A stretch of DNA of 40,541 nucleotides from Patescibacteria group bacterium. GTDB lineage: Bacteria > Patescibacteriota > Doudnabacteria > UBA920. The notes beneath the pieces were generated by a model. The model was not told the origin of the DNA, did no database searches, and saw only the letters and a program-made list of their open reading frames with translations. Positions within the stretch are counted from its first letter, which is position 1. Each line of letters begins with the position of its first letter. Location: assembly GCA_023484515.1 (NCBI GenBank), contig JAMDAY010000026.1, positions 1 to 40,541 on the forward strand, written 5' to 3'. The translations under genes were made by a program, and so were the position numbers. Shown here piece by piece: positions 8,606 to 16,890 of this stretch.

Positions 8606-9244
8606 CTAATTCTCTTTCTTGCTAACCACCACCTGGCTCGGCCTTATCAGCTTCCCGTTCAGCATAAACCCGCTTTGCAATTCGTCAATAATTACCCCAT
8701 CCTCTTCCTCGCTTTCCACTTCCTTGACCGCCTCGTGGAAATGCGGGTCAAATTTTTTGCCCACGGCTTCTATCTTTTTTACGCCCAGCTCTTCTAAAGT
8801 CTTGTCAAGCTGTAACAAAATGCCATTTATGCCAATTTGCCAGTTCCGGTATTTGGCGGCGAATCCGCTGTCTAATTGCAACCTCTCTGCCTCGTCTGAC
8901 TCGGCATCTCCCCTCAAAGGGGAGAAGGCTTCCGCCCCTGTTCTAAGGTTAGCTGCGGAGCTTTCCCTCCCCTTTTGAGGGGAGGGATTAAGGGAGGGGT
9001 TGTATTCCGGCAAATGGCGCAAGGCCTGCTCCAGCGTATCAATGGTTGGCAACAGCTTTACCACCGTGGCTTCCTTGGCAAATTCCAGCAGTTCCCTGCT
9101 TTCCGCTTCTTTCCTTTTTTTGTAATTTTCAAAATCCGCGGCCGTGCGCTTCCACCCGTTCATGGCGGAATCAAGATCAGCCTGGAGCTTTTCTAGCGTA
9201 ATTTGGCCGTCATCATCCCGGTTGTTTTGATTTTGTTCGTCCAT
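8606..9244 (-). CDS. grpE: Nucleotide exchange factor GrpE, with an in-frame repeat-derived insertion
   Basis: The 212-residue product has the GrpE layout: an acidic N-terminus, a long helix (DSAMNGWKRTAADFENYKKRKEAE), the dimer region, and a C-terminal beta domain ending DGVIIDELQSGFMLNGKLIRPSQVVVSKKE. It releases ADP from DnaK. Residues of about 82-121 (PSLNPSPQKGRESS... to ...DAESDEAE) do not look like GrpE. They are encoded by 8882-9001, which contains two palindromes with CCCTCCCC/GGGGAGGG-type arms. The frame is kept across it, and the helix-loop region hit probably tolerates extra residues. Confidence 0.92.
   Translation of the reverse strand: MDEQNQNNRDDDGQITLEKLQADLDSAMNGWKRTAADFENYKKRKEAESRELLEFAKEATVVKLLPTIDTLEQALRHLPEYNPSLNPSPQKGRESSAANLRTGAEAFSPLRGDAESDEAERLQLDSGFAAKYRNWQIGINGILLQLDKTLEELGVKKIEAVGKKFDPHFHEAVKEVESEEEDGVIIDELQSGFMLNGKLIRPSQVVVSKKEN
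8882..9001. repeat. Palindromic repeat inserted in frame in grpE
   Basis: The segment contains TCTCCCCTCAAAGGGGAGA (8907-8925) and a second palindrome at 8965-8986 with arms CCCTCCCC and GGGGAGGG, followed by AGGGAGGGG. Such G/C-rich inverted modules are typical of dispersed intergenic repeats, here translated as about 40 residues without breaking the frame. Exact borders are approximate; they are taken from where GrpE-like sequence stops and resumes. Confidence 0.6.
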
Positions 9245-9350
9245 AAAATTAAAATGTAAATGTCAAAAATCAAAATTATAGTGTAAAATGTAAATTTATT
9301 TCTTATTTTTCATATTTAAATTTTGCGTTGTCATTTTCCATTTTGATTTT
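9245..9350. repeat. A/T-rich spacer with TGTAAAATGTAAA words
   Basis: The gap between hrcA and grpE is built from words such as AAAATGTAAATGTCAAAAATC on one side and their approximate complements (CATTTTGATTTTTTATC) on the other, so it can fold back on itself. Closely related spacers lie at 18541-18770 and 29867-29965. No gene or clear promoter is visible. Confidence 0.45.
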
Positions 9351-10103
9351 TTATCTTTGAATTAGCATCAGTAGTAAAACCACTGCCCCGCCCCCGCCCA
9401 ACAATTTCGCGATATAACTAAGTATGGACAAGTTCTTTTCGTATTTCATGTTCTTGGGGCCAATCAGGCCAATAACGCCTTTTTTGCCGGAAGGCAGGGC
9501 CAGGCCGGACACAATCATGGAATAGTCGCTGTTCTTGGAAAGCTTCAGCTCCCTGCCAATGAACGTTTCCGGCTTGCTGGCGGTGGAATAGTCCTGCAGC
9601 ATTTTTTCCGCATACTGGTCAATATTGTCAAAAAAACTTGCTATCTCCTTGGCGTCCTCGGGCGGCAGGGACGGGTTGTCCAAAATTTTGGAAAGGCCGA
9701 CCGTGGAAACCTCTTCCGGGAACAAGGCGAACGAAGCCTGCTGGCTGGATTCCGACAACAGCTTGGCCAGGCGCCTGCCCATTTCCATGTGCGCGATTTG
9801 CAGCTTGAGCAATTCCCGCTTTAAACTTTCTTGCTCCTTGAGGGATAGCTTAACCTTGTCCATAAGCTGGTTGACGAAATAACGGAAGCCCTTGTCCGTG
9901 GGCACGCGGCCCGCGGAAGTGTGCGGATGGGTAATGTAGCCCAGGCGCTCCAGCTCCTGCATTTCGTTGCGGATGGTCGGACTGCTCACCTGGAAGTCAT
10001 ACTTTTCCGACAAATCCTTGCTGGCCACGGGCTTGCAGCTTTCACAGTTTTCTTTGACTATGGCTGCCAGTATTCTAGCCTGGCGCGGAGTTAATTCGCT
10101 CAT
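9351..10103 (-). CDS. hrcA: Heat-inducible transcription repressor HrcA, short form
   Basis: The 250-residue product begins with the HrcA winged-helix domain. Signature parts are LTPRQARILAAIVKENCESCKPVASKDL, VSSPTIRNEMQELERLGYITHPHTSAGRVPTDKGFRYFV, and then a coiled region. It is shorter than the roughly 340 residues usual in Firmicutes; the ligand-binding-like middle is reduced and the C-terminus ends in a hydrophobic stretch (GGGGAVVLLLMLIQR). It should repress its own operon by binding the CIRCE-like sites just upstream and be inactivated on heat stress (known for the family). It is the first gene of the cluster, 106 bp before grpE. Confidence 0.93.
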   Translation of the reverse strand: MSELTPRQARILAAIVKENCESCKPVASKDLSEKYDFQVSSPTIRNEMQELERLGYITHPHTSAGRVPTDKGFRYFVNQLMDKVKLSLKEQESLKRELLKLQIAHMEMGRRLAKLLSESSQQASFALFPEEVSTVGLSKILDNPSLPPEDAKEIASFFDNIDQYAEKMLQDYSTASKPETFIGRELKLSKNSDYSMIVSGLALPSGKKGVIGLIGPKNMKYEKNLSILSYIAKLLGGGGAVVLLLMLIQR

Positions 10104-10122
10104 AAATAAAGGTTATTTACAA

Positions 10123-10149
10123 TTATCACTCAAAACTCTTGATTGATAA
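10123..10149. promoter_or_regulatory. CIRCE-like HrcA operator II
   Basis: TTATCACTC (10123-10131), a 9-nt spacer, and GATTGATAA (10141-10149) reproduce the 9-9-9 architecture of CIRCE. The half-site is TTATCACTC instead of the usual TTAGCACTC, with one further mismatch in the second half. It lies between the predicted transcription start and the hrcA ATG. Confidence 0.7.
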
Positions 10150-10153
10150 ATTA

Positions 10154-10182
10154 ATGGTATCATTATCACTCGCAAGTGTCAA
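10154..10182 (-). promoter_or_regulatory. Sigma70-like promoter of the hrcA-grpE-dnaK cluster
   Basis: On the minus strand TTGACA (10182-10177) and TACCAT (10159-10154) are separated by 17 bp. The -35 box and most of the spacer lie inside the upstream CIRCE-like operator, and the second operator lies just downstream of the -10 box. This geometry fits repression by HrcA. Confidence 0.7.
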
Positions 10183-10189
10183 GTGATAA
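10163..10189. promoter_or_regulatory. CIRCE-like HrcA operator I
   Basis: TTATCACTC (10163-10171), a 9-nt spacer, and AAGTGATAA (10181-10189) form an 8-bp perfect dyad within the 27-bp CIRCE layout. It overlaps the -35 region of the predicted promoter. It uses the same T-for-G change at the fourth base as operator II, suggesting that this HrcA has an altered preference. Confidence 0.8.
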
Positions 10190-10191
10190 CA

Positions 10192-10248
10192 TATTTTATT
10201 GGTGATTTTGACCAAGCTGTCTCCGGAACCAAAATCGCCAATAAAATA
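10192..10248. repeat. 19-bp stem / 19-nt loop hairpin between divergent genes
   Basis: Arms 10192-10210 and 10230-10248 pair along 19 positions with one T/G mismatch, and the loop 10211-10229 is 19 nt. The inner arm ends in GATTTTG/CAAAATC, as in the hairpin at 144-200. It lies just upstream of the heat-shock promoter. The remaining 280 bp of this divergent intergenic region hold only the promoter of the next gene. Confidence 0.6.
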
Positions 10249-10527
10249 AAAAATTTCTTTTCGCAAGGCTAAAAGCTGTTTAAAAAAATTTCCCATAAAC
10301 GGCTATGGCGCAAATTGAAACTGCAATTTCTTTTTGCTAATATGAACTCCCATTCAAGAGAAATGAGACAAAATATTTTAATAATTAAAATTATTTATTT
10401 TAACCACTAAAATTCCCGCCCTATAAGCCGGCAATATTTTTCCTTGGCTTAATTGTCGTTTTTCTCCGGATGGGATAAAAACATTAAAGGTTTTTGACGG
10501 CATTCCTTGGGATTATTCATCTTATGA

Positions 10528-10555
10528 TTGACTGGTGATAATTTCAGTCTATAAT
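10528..10555 (+). promoter_or_regulatory. Promoter of the PA14 glycosidase-like gene
   Basis: TTGACT (10528-10533) and TATAAT (10550-10555) are separated by 16 bp, and the predicted start lies about 35 bp before the ATG at 10597. The match is close to the sigma70 consensus. Confidence 0.65.
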
Positions 10556-10596
10556 TTGTTTGTCTCAGAGGATCCGTTCAAGCATAAATAAAACCT

Positions 10597-13188
10597 ATGA
10601 CAAACCTGACACCGTGGCGCAAGGCCGGGAATAAAACATCCCGGCTCCGCCACCTCACCCTTAGCCGCAAGCTGGCTTTGGGAACCGCGCTTTTGGCCAT
10701 GGCCGTAGGGCTAATGTCCCCCAGCGCCAATTGGACGGCATCGGTAAAAAACGAAAATTTAAAACTAAACAAGGCCCAAGCCGCCGCGGCCGCGCTGTCG
10801 CTGTCCAATACCCGGAGTATTGACGTCATGAAATACACCAAGGACGTTATGGCTAACCAGCCCAGCGACGCGCAGATTGCCAACCTGGTGGCCACGCTCA
10901 AATCTTTAAACGTCAATTATATTGCCTTGTCCATTCCCATGGACCCCACGGCCGATTACCCCGCAGGCAGCAAACCTGCCCCGCGCACGGCGGAAAGCTT
11001 TACGCAGGCCTGGGCTGACGCGGTGCATAACGCCGGTTTGCACGTGCTCTGGCGCGGCGCCTTTTCCGGCATGGAAGGAATTTATAATTTCCCGCACCTG
11101 GTCGGCTCCAACCGCATCCCGGCCGGAACCGCAGCCTCAGCCGCCACCGACGGCAGCTCCACCTGGCTGGGCAAGACTTACCAATATATAGTGAAAAACC
11201 CAAGTTTCTTCCAAAACGGCGACATTTGGGCGCCTATGCCCGAGCGCACGGAAGGAATTTTCTCCGACGGCACCTCCTGGATATCTTCTGCCGGCGCGGG
11301 CCTGCAGGCCAACTATGTTAATTTCTTCAATGACCTAAAAACCGTTTCCGAACAAGCCTTTTCCCAAATTGGCAAGTCCGGCGTTTACACCGGACTGACC
11401 ACCAATAATTATTCCGAAGTAATGTCAACCTGGCTGCCGCAAGCGTTCTTTAACAATGCCGGTTACACGGTTATTGACTATTACGGCAACAACCACACCC
11501 CGCAGGAAATGGACAGCGACCTCCGCGCCATGGCCAGCCGCACAGGCAAACCCGTCTTCCTGCAGGAATGGGGCGACTACTGGAACCAAAACATGAGTCA
11601 GACTGATCGCACAAATTACTTAAACCAAATCTATTCCGTACTGCAAAATCTGGCCAGCCAAGGAATTTTAGCCGGCTTCAACTACTGGGGCGGCTGGGCA
11701 AATAACGCCGAAGGCATACTAAACCAAAGCGGCGACAACTTCAGCTTAAACTACCGCGGCCAATTGCTGGCCGACTTCTTCGGAAAATATGGCGGCAACG
11801 GAAGCGTTACCCCGCCTCCGTCCGATAATAACGGATCTTCAGGCGGATCAACGAACGGCTCCACCCCGCCCCCAAGTACAATTTCCTGCCCCGCCCCCGC
11901 CACCAACGCCTTTACCGGCTGCTATTATAGCGACCAAAACCTGAATAATCTGGCGTTGTCCCGGACAGACAACAGCATCAATTTTGACTGGGGAGGGGGA
12001 TCGCCTGACAGCAAAGTCCCCAGCGATCATTTTTCCGCCCGCTGGCAAGGCAATTTCAGCTTTAACGGCGGGGATTACACCTTTACCGCCACGGCAGACG
12101 ACGGCATAAAGGTCTATGTGGACAACAACTTAATCATTAATCAATGGAAAGACCAGCCCGCTTCCACCTATGCCGCCAACCTTAGCCTTGCCCCAGGCAG
12201 CCATTTGGTCAAGGTGGAATACTACGAGAATGCGGGCGGAGCCTTAGCCAAGGTTTCCTGGCAGCAGAATAACAATAATCCTCCGTCTGGCAATGGATTA
12301 CCGGACGGATCTTCCGGCAGCACCACGCCTCCTGCCAACACTTCTTCCTGCCCCTCTCCCGCTAACAACGCCTTTACCGGCTGCTATTATTCCGGAGCAA
12401 ACTTCAATAACCTGGTATTGTCCAGAACCGACAACAATATCAACTTTGCTTGGAATAACGGCTCGCCTGATCCGAAAGTTCCGGCAGACCAATTCTCGGC
12501 CAGATGGGAAGGCAACTTTACCTTTAATGCCGGAGATTACTCCTTTAATATGACTTCCGACGACGGCTCTAAGCTGTATATTGACAATCAACTGGCCATA
12601 GACCAGTGGTCAGATCATGCGGCCCAAACCAAAACCATAACCAAAACCTTAACTGCCGGCATCCATAACATCAAAATGGAATACTACGAAGCTTACGGCG
12701 GGGCAGTGGCGAAGCTAAACTGGAACCAGGTTGGATCCGGCGGAGGATTAACCGGCAATTCTTCCGGCGGATCTTCCGGAGAATCGGCAGGCAGCAATGG
12801 ATCAACAGGCGGCACTGCGCAAACCGGCGGATTTGCAGCCAGCTATTATGCCGGCACGAACTTCCAGCGACTGTTATTGACCAAGGCAGACCCGACGATT
12901 AACTTTGCCTGGAACAACGGCTCGCCCGACCCGTCCGTGCCGTCTGACCAGTTTTCCGCGCGCTGGACCGGCGATTTTAACTTTACCGCCGGCAACCACG
13001 CCTTTAACATAACCAGCGATGACGGAGCCAGACTTTATGTTGACGGACAACTGGTGATTAGCGACTGGAACGACCACGCTTCCAAAACCGACACCAAAAC
13101 CATTTATCTTTCAGCCGGCACGCACAACATAAAAATGGAATACTACGAAGCTTACGGCGGGGCAGTGGCGAAACTAAATTGGAACTGA
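10597..13188 (+). CDS. Surface glycosidase-like protein with three PA14 domains
   Basis: The 863-residue product has an N-terminal membrane or signal segment (about 27-42). A TIM-barrel-like domain (about 68-405) follows, resembling clan-A glycoside hydrolases: strand-end motifs LNVNYIALSIPMDPT, LHVLWRGAFSGMEG, GKPVFLQEWGDYW (candidate nucleophile Glu) and FNYWGGW. Three PA14 domains come next (about 428-557, 583-711, 744-863), each with FTGCYYS or FAASYYAG, DDG-x-(K/R)-(V/L)-Y-(V/I)-D and KMEYYEAYGGA, joined by Gly/Ser/Pro linkers. PA14 domains usually bind carbohydrate. Role: extracellular glycan binding and perhaps cleavage (inference). The barrel is paralogous to that of the convergent gene at 13283. 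Confidence 0.85.
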   Translation: MTNLTPWRKAGNKTSRLRHLTLSRKLALGTALLAMAVGLMSPSANWTASVKNENLKLNKAQAAAAALSLSNTRSIDVMKYTKDVMANQPSDAQIANLVATLKSLNVNYIALSIPMDPTADYPAGSKPAPRTAESFTQAWADAVHNAGLHVLWRGAFSGMEGIYNFPHLVGSNRIPAGTAASAATDGSSTWLGKTYQYIVKNPSFFQNGDIWAPMPERTEGIFSDGTSWISSAGAGLQANYVNFFNDLKTVSEQAFSQIGKSGVYTGLTTNNYSEVMSTWLPQAFFNNAGYTVIDYYGNNHTPQEMDSDLRAMASRTGKPVFLQEWGDYWNQNMSQTDRTNYLNQIYSVLQNLASQGILAGFNYWGGWANNAEGILNQSGDNFSLNYRGQLLADFFGKYGGNGSVTPPPSDNNGSSGGSTNGSTPPPSTISCPAPATNAFTGCYYSDQNLNNLALSRTDNSINFDWGGGSPDSKVPSDHFSARWQGNFSFNGGDYTFTATADDGIKVYVDNNLIINQWKDQPASTYAANLSLAPGSHLVKVEYYENAGGALAKVSWQQNNNNPPSGNGLPDGSSGSTTPPANTSSCPSPANNAFTGCYYSGANFNNLVLSRTDNNINFAWNNGSPDPKVPADQFSARWEGNFTFNAGDYSFNMTSDDGSKLYIDNQLAIDQWSDHAAQTKTITKTLTAGIHNIKMEYYEAYGGAVAKLNWNQVGSGGGLTGNSSGGSSGESAGSNGSTGGTAQTGGFAASYYAGTNFQRLLLTKADPTINFAWNNGSPDPSVPSDQFSARWTGDFNFTAGNHAFNITSDDGARLYVDGQLVISDWNDHASKTDTKTIYLSAGTHNIKMEYYEAYGGAVAKLNWN

Positions 13189-13245
13189 CGACCGCAGACG
13201 CGCAGATGACTGACAGATAACAAGGACAAAAGGACTGGCTATCTT

Positions 13246-13279
13246 GTAGGGGCGGGTCTGGACCCGCCCCTACTTTTTT
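13246..13279. terminator. Bidirectional terminator between convergent genes
   Basis: GTAGGGGCGGGTC (13246-13258) pairs perfectly with GACCCGCCCCTAC (13261-13273), followed by TTTTTT on the plus strand. It ends the 10597-13188 gene and lies just downstream of the opposing gene. Its GTAGGGGC/GCCCCTAC arms belong to the same palindrome type found inside uvrC and at 33183-33239. Confidence 0.8.
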
Positions 13280-13282
13280 CGA

Positions 13283-14605
13283 TTAAAGGTTAAACAATTT
13301 CCCCAATTGTTTTATCCGGTAAAGCAAGCCGGGAGTTAAAGGATTAAGCTGCAAATTTAATTCGTAAAGGGAATTTTGGGAAACAAAAATCTGAATGCCG
13401 GGTTCTTGATAACCGGCCTTGATTGCCGCCAGCTTGTTTGTTCCGGCAGGCAAAAGCAACTTGAAACTTCCTTGCCGGTCAGTTAAGGCATAATAGGAAC
13501 TGCCAAATATGCCGACCGCGGCTTCGGCAAGCGGCTGTCCCAGGGCGTCGGTTATTTTCCCTCGCACCATAGCCGGCTTAAAATAATCCTTAATGATGTT
13601 TGTTACGGGCTTTTCGCTGCCATCATCGCGCAAAAGAGCCGTGGTTCCACCCTGCAAAGTCCAATAGTTGACTGCCGCAATATTTTGGCTTTGGTTGTAA
13701 AATACTTCCAATAACCCCTTAACGAATTGCTCCTGCCCGGTTTCGTCCATTGTTCCGTTAATGTCCGGAACAGGCGCGCCAAATTCTCCCAAAGCGGTTT
13801 TAGCCTGGAATTTTTTACCCAGCTCCCGCAAATCTTCCGCCATCTGCCGGTCGTTTTTTACGTAATTGTCTACCGTAACTATACCGCCGATCTTTTTGAC
13901 CAGGTCGGACGTTAAAATGTCCTTTGCCACATTGCCGTTAGTGGAAAAATAATTACATGCGACATTTTTATTAATTTCAATAAATGCCTGCCGGCAATTA
14001 TTATAAGAAGAAGAAAAAAAATCCAAAAAAATTTTTTTGCTTCCCGCGGAAGCGAAAGGGTTATTTAGCACTTTGCCGTTTTCCGGCTCCGGGGCGGGAG
14101 TAAAGATATCCCCGTCCTTGAACAAATCCGGATGTCCGGCAATAAAAGCCGATGTTTTTTGCAAATGACTGCTGGCGCTTGCCAATTTCGGGTAACTAAA
14201 CCACTCTTCCCAGCCGGAAAAATTCCCCCGAAACCATACTGCCAGGCCATTTGCCCGCGCTTTTGCCACCCACACTTTTAAAAACGGGATAAATTCTTCG
14301 TCATAAGGCGTACCCAAGGAAACGCAATTCGCGCCCAAGGACTTAATTTCGGCCATTTGGCTTTCCACCAGCCGCTCCAGCCCGGCCGGATTATTTTTCC
14401 AGCCGCGCGCCGTATCGCGGGAAAACTTGGTAGTATCAACGCACTGGTACGGCCATAACCTGTCAAAAACCAGTCCAATCTTCCGGACTACGGGCGCCTG
14501 GTTTTCTGCGAATTTTTGCACGAAAAAAACCAAACCTCCAGCCGCAACCAGCAAGACTGCGATTGGAATTATTTTTACCCGCCTGAGTTTATGGTTTTTC
14601 CCCAT
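13283..14605 (-). CDS. Membrane-anchored glycosidase-like protein with C-terminal CarboxypepD_reg-like domain
   Basis: The 440-residue product has an N-terminal membrane anchor (about residues 10-28). A TIM-barrel-like domain (about 40-340) is clearly related to that of the convergent gene: LAVWFRGNFSGWEEWF matches LHVLWRGAFSGMEGIY, KDGDIFTPAPEPENG matches QNGDIWAPMPERTEG, and KTALGEFGAP matches the candidate catalytic Glu strand. The C-terminal 90 residues (VRGKITDALGQPLAEAAVGIFGSSYYALTDRQGSFKLLLPAG) are a carboxypeptidase-regulatory-like beta domain. Its start overlaps the end of the upstream transferase gene by 17 bp, so it belongs to the glycan cluster. It is probably envelope-bound; enzymatic activity is unproven. 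Confidence 0.8.
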   Translation of the reverse strand: MGKNHKLRRVKIIPIAVLLVAAGGLVFFVQKFAENQAPVVRKIGLVFDRLWPYQCVDTTKFSRDTARGWKNNPAGLERLVESQMAEIKSLGANCVSLGTPYDEEFIPFLKVWVAKARANGLAVWFRGNFSGWEEWFSYPKLASASSHLQKTSAFIAGHPDLFKDGDIFTPAPEPENGKVLNNPFASAGSKKIFLDFFSSSYNNCRQAFIEINKNVACNYFSTNGNVAKDILTSDLVKKIGGIVTVDNYVKNDRQMAEDLRELGKKFQAKTALGEFGAPVPDINGTMDETGQEQFVKGLLEVFYNQSQNIAAVNYWTLQGGTTALLRDDGSEKPVTNIIKDYFKPAMVRGKITDALGQPLAEAAVGIFGSSYYALTDRQGSFKLLLPAGTNKLAAIKAGYQEPGIQIFVSQNSLYELNLQLNPLTPGLLYRIKQLGKLFNL

Positions 14606-15725
14606 CGTAATGTTCCTTACGGCGCTCCCGGCGCCAAAACATTTTGTGCGCCAAAGCGGTTTTTATTTTAACGGATATTTTTTTTCTGGCTGAATATATT
14701 TTTTGGTAAGTTTCGTTTTCGTATAGCCTGTTCTTTACCCCGGATGCGGCAGCGGCCGCCATCCACCACCATTTCAACAAAACATTATTTGCATAAAATA
14801 AATCGTACTGCCTGTAAAACAAAGGGGTAAATTCCTTTTTATACCTGCTGTCTCCCCGGGAGAAATCCAGTATTTTAAATCCTTCTTCAAAGAGAGAAGG
14901 GCACTTATAGTAAAGCAAAAGCTTGCCCGGAGCGATGCGGCCGTAATCAGCATGGTAAGCGGTTTTATAAAAATGATAAACTTTCCCGTAAATAAAATTT
15001 ACGCTGAAAATTACGGGTTCGCTGTCAAAGGACAGCACGTCCACAACCAGTTGCTCTCCAAATTCGCCTGCCAGGTTCCGGTAAAATTGCTTATCCCGCC
15101 AGTCCGTAAAGGTCAACAGGCCCTTGCTCCGTTTGGCGCTTCTGGCATCCAAGGCAAAGGCAATTTCCAGGCCTTCCAAATTGGGGCCTTTATAACTCTT
15201 CAAAGATAAATGGCTGCCGAATTTTTTTATTTTTCTCCTCACTTGCTTTTTATTTCTTTCTGAAAAATTATAACAGGCGTCGCCATTTAAAATAAAATAA
15301 GGATTGACCGACGCCTCCCGCAACACAAATTTCCGGCCGCCCTTCTCCATAATTCCCGCCGCCTCCTGCCCAACCTCCGGCAAGTAAAAACTTCCCTTTT
15401 CGGCGAGGTAGCCCGCCAAAGCGCCTAAAATTTCCCGGCTGTTTTCCTTAGCCAGCAGGGGAAGCTTGGCAAGGTGGCCGCCCCCGGGGCAGGTCAGAGC
15501 GGTTATGCCGAATTTCTTTTGTTTTAAAATTGGCAAAAAGGCGGCCGGACTGCCGTTCTCATACGCCGCGACAATACTGCAACCGGCCGGGAAGTAAGCC
15601 TTGGCAAAAGCTGAAAACCATTTTGGCGAGTTGAAAAAATGGGCGCAGGGAGACTTGTCCCAAAGTTTTTGCCATTGCTCCAGCAACCCGCTGTCAAGTT
15701 TTTCATATTCTTTTATTTCAACCAT
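14589..15725 (-). CDS. BioF2/CelD-like GNAT-fold acyltransferase (paralogue B)
   Basis: The 378-residue product belongs to the Acetyltransf_6 (BioF2-like, CelD) group of GNAT-fold proteins. It shows the paired GNAT-like halves, CPGGGHLAKLPLL, the strand VIFSVNFIYGKVYHFYKTAYHADYGRIAPGKLLLYY and FKILDFSRGDSRYKKEF. It shares its start (VEIKEYEKL, LWDKSPCAHFFNSPKWF) with the gene upstream, so I chose the start at 15725, whose ATG overlaps the upstream stop (ATGGTTGA). Such proteins often transfer acyl or aminoacyl groups during envelope polysaccharide synthesis. It overlaps the glycosidase-like gene by 17 bp. Confidence 0.8.
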   Translation of the reverse strand: MVEIKEYEKLDSGLLEQWQKLWDKSPCAHFFNSPKWFSAFAKAYFPAGCSIVAAYENGSPAAFLPILKQKKFGITALTCPGGGHLAKLPLLAKENSREILGALAGYLAEKGSFYLPEVGQEAAGIMEKGGRKFVLREASVNPYFILNGDACYNFSERNKKQVRRKIKKFGSHLSLKSYKGPNLEGLEIAFALDARSAKRSKGLLTFTDWRDKQFYRNLAGEFGEQLVVDVLSFDSEPVIFSVNFIYGKVYHFYKTAYHADYGRIAPGKLLLYYKCPSLFEEGFKILDFSRGDSRYKKEFTPLFYRQYDLFYANNVLLKWWWMAAAAASGVKNRLYENETYQKIYSARKKISVKIKTALAHKMFWRRERRKEHYDGEKP

Positions 15726-16788
15726 ACTGGCCCCTCCGTTCAATGAAAATCTTTTTTAAAAAGCAATAAGCCTGGTAAAGCATTTTATTCCCTATCAACT
15801 TATCCCGAATTCCCGCGGCAACAGCCCACCACGCCCTGATCCAGGCTTTTTGTGAAAAATACAGGTCGTATTGCGAATTACTTAAAGGGGTAAAGGCTGT
15901 TTTTAACGAATTTATCCCCCGCGAAAAATCAAACATACTAAAGCCTTCCCGGTACAAACGCGCGAGGGTATAAAATAATAAAAGCTTGCGCGGGGAAAAA
16001 CGGCTAAAAACCGCGTCATAAGCCGTATTGCTGGAATGGTAAATATTTTTATATATAAAACCGATTTCAAAAACCATGGGCCGGCTGTCGTAATACAGCA
16101 GGCATACCGTAACTTGTTCCCCAAAATTTTCCACTAACTGCCGGTAAAATGACCTGTCTTTTTCCGTAACAAAAGTAGGCATTCCCCTGGCCCTTTTAGC
16201 GCTATTAAAATCTATGGCAAAAACCGGCTTTAAGCTTTCAGGATCCCCCTTATGGCAACGGTATGTCAAATGCTTTTCCATTTTTTTTACCTTTTTCCTC
16301 AAACTGTGCTGGTGGCGGTTGGAAAAAAACGGGAAAGGCCCTCCGGCCAAAGAAAAATAAGGATTTTCCGAAGCCTTGCGTTGCATTATTTTTCCGCAGT
16401 TCCGGCTAATGGACAGTGCCAGGACTTCATCCGCTTCGGATAAATAAAAATTTCCTTTGCCGGACAGGTATGTTACCAAAGCCGGTAACAAATCGGGGTT
16501 GCGATTTTGGGTTAACAACGGCAACTTGCTCAAATGCTTGCCGCCCGGGCAAACCAAAGCTTTTATGCCAAACTTCCGTTCCAGACTTAACGGCAAGACG
16601 GCTAATAAACTACCCCGGTCGTAAACAGCGACCACCCGATAACCTTTGGAGGGGAACGCCTGAAGGCAGGATAAAAACCATTTCGGCGAGTTGAAAAAAT
16701 GGGCGCATGGAGATTTATCCCAAAGCTTTTGCCAATCGGATATTAAATGGCTGTTGAATTGGTTATATTCCTTAATTTGGAAGGACAT
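15718..16788 (-). CDS. BioF2/CelD-like GNAT-fold acyltransferase (paralogue A)
   Basis: The 356-residue product is a close paralogue of the next gene: both contain WQKLWDKSPCAHFFNSPKWF, a CPGG(K/G)HL(S/A)KLPLL motif, FYRQLVENFGEQVTV and FDFSRG. This is the CelD/BioF2-type GNAT fold. The adjacent positions and the 8-bp start-stop overlap indicate a tandem duplication followed by divergence. A role in acylating surface glycans or peptides is likely from context but not specified by sequence. Confidence 0.8.
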   Translation of the reverse strand: MSFQIKEYNQFNSHLISDWQKLWDKSPCAHFFNSPKWFLSCLQAFPSKGYRVVAVYDRGSLLAVLPLSLERKFGIKALVCPGGKHLSKLPLLTQNRNPDLLPALVTYLSGKGNFYLSEADEVLALSISRNCGKIMQRKASENPYFSLAGGPFPFFSNRHQHSLRKKVKKMEKHLTYRCHKGDPESLKPVFAIDFNSAKRARGMPTFVTEKDRSFYRQLVENFGEQVTVCLLYYDSRPMVFEIGFIYKNIYHSSNTAYDAVFSRFSPRKLLLFYTLARLYREGFSMFDFSRGINSLKTAFTPLSNSQYDLYFSQKAWIRAWWAVAAGIRDKLIGNKMLYQAYCFLKKIFIERRGQYG

Positions 16789-16790
16789 AA

Positions 16791-16887
16791 AAATTTAAAA
16801 ACCAAATTACAAATAACAAATTCCAAGTTAATATTCCAATATTCAAATTTTGGAATTTGAGCAAATTATTTGTAATTTAAATTTTTC
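16791..16887. repeat. A/T-rich inverted-repeat spacer
   Basis: AAATTACAAATAA (16804-16816) pairs with TTATTTGTAATTT (16866-16878), and CAAATTCCA/TGGAATTTG pair inside it. It fills the gap between a GT-C gene and the transferase genes and probably forms a weak hairpin; no T-rich terminator tail is obvious. Confidence 0.4.
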
Positions 16888-16890
16888 ACT

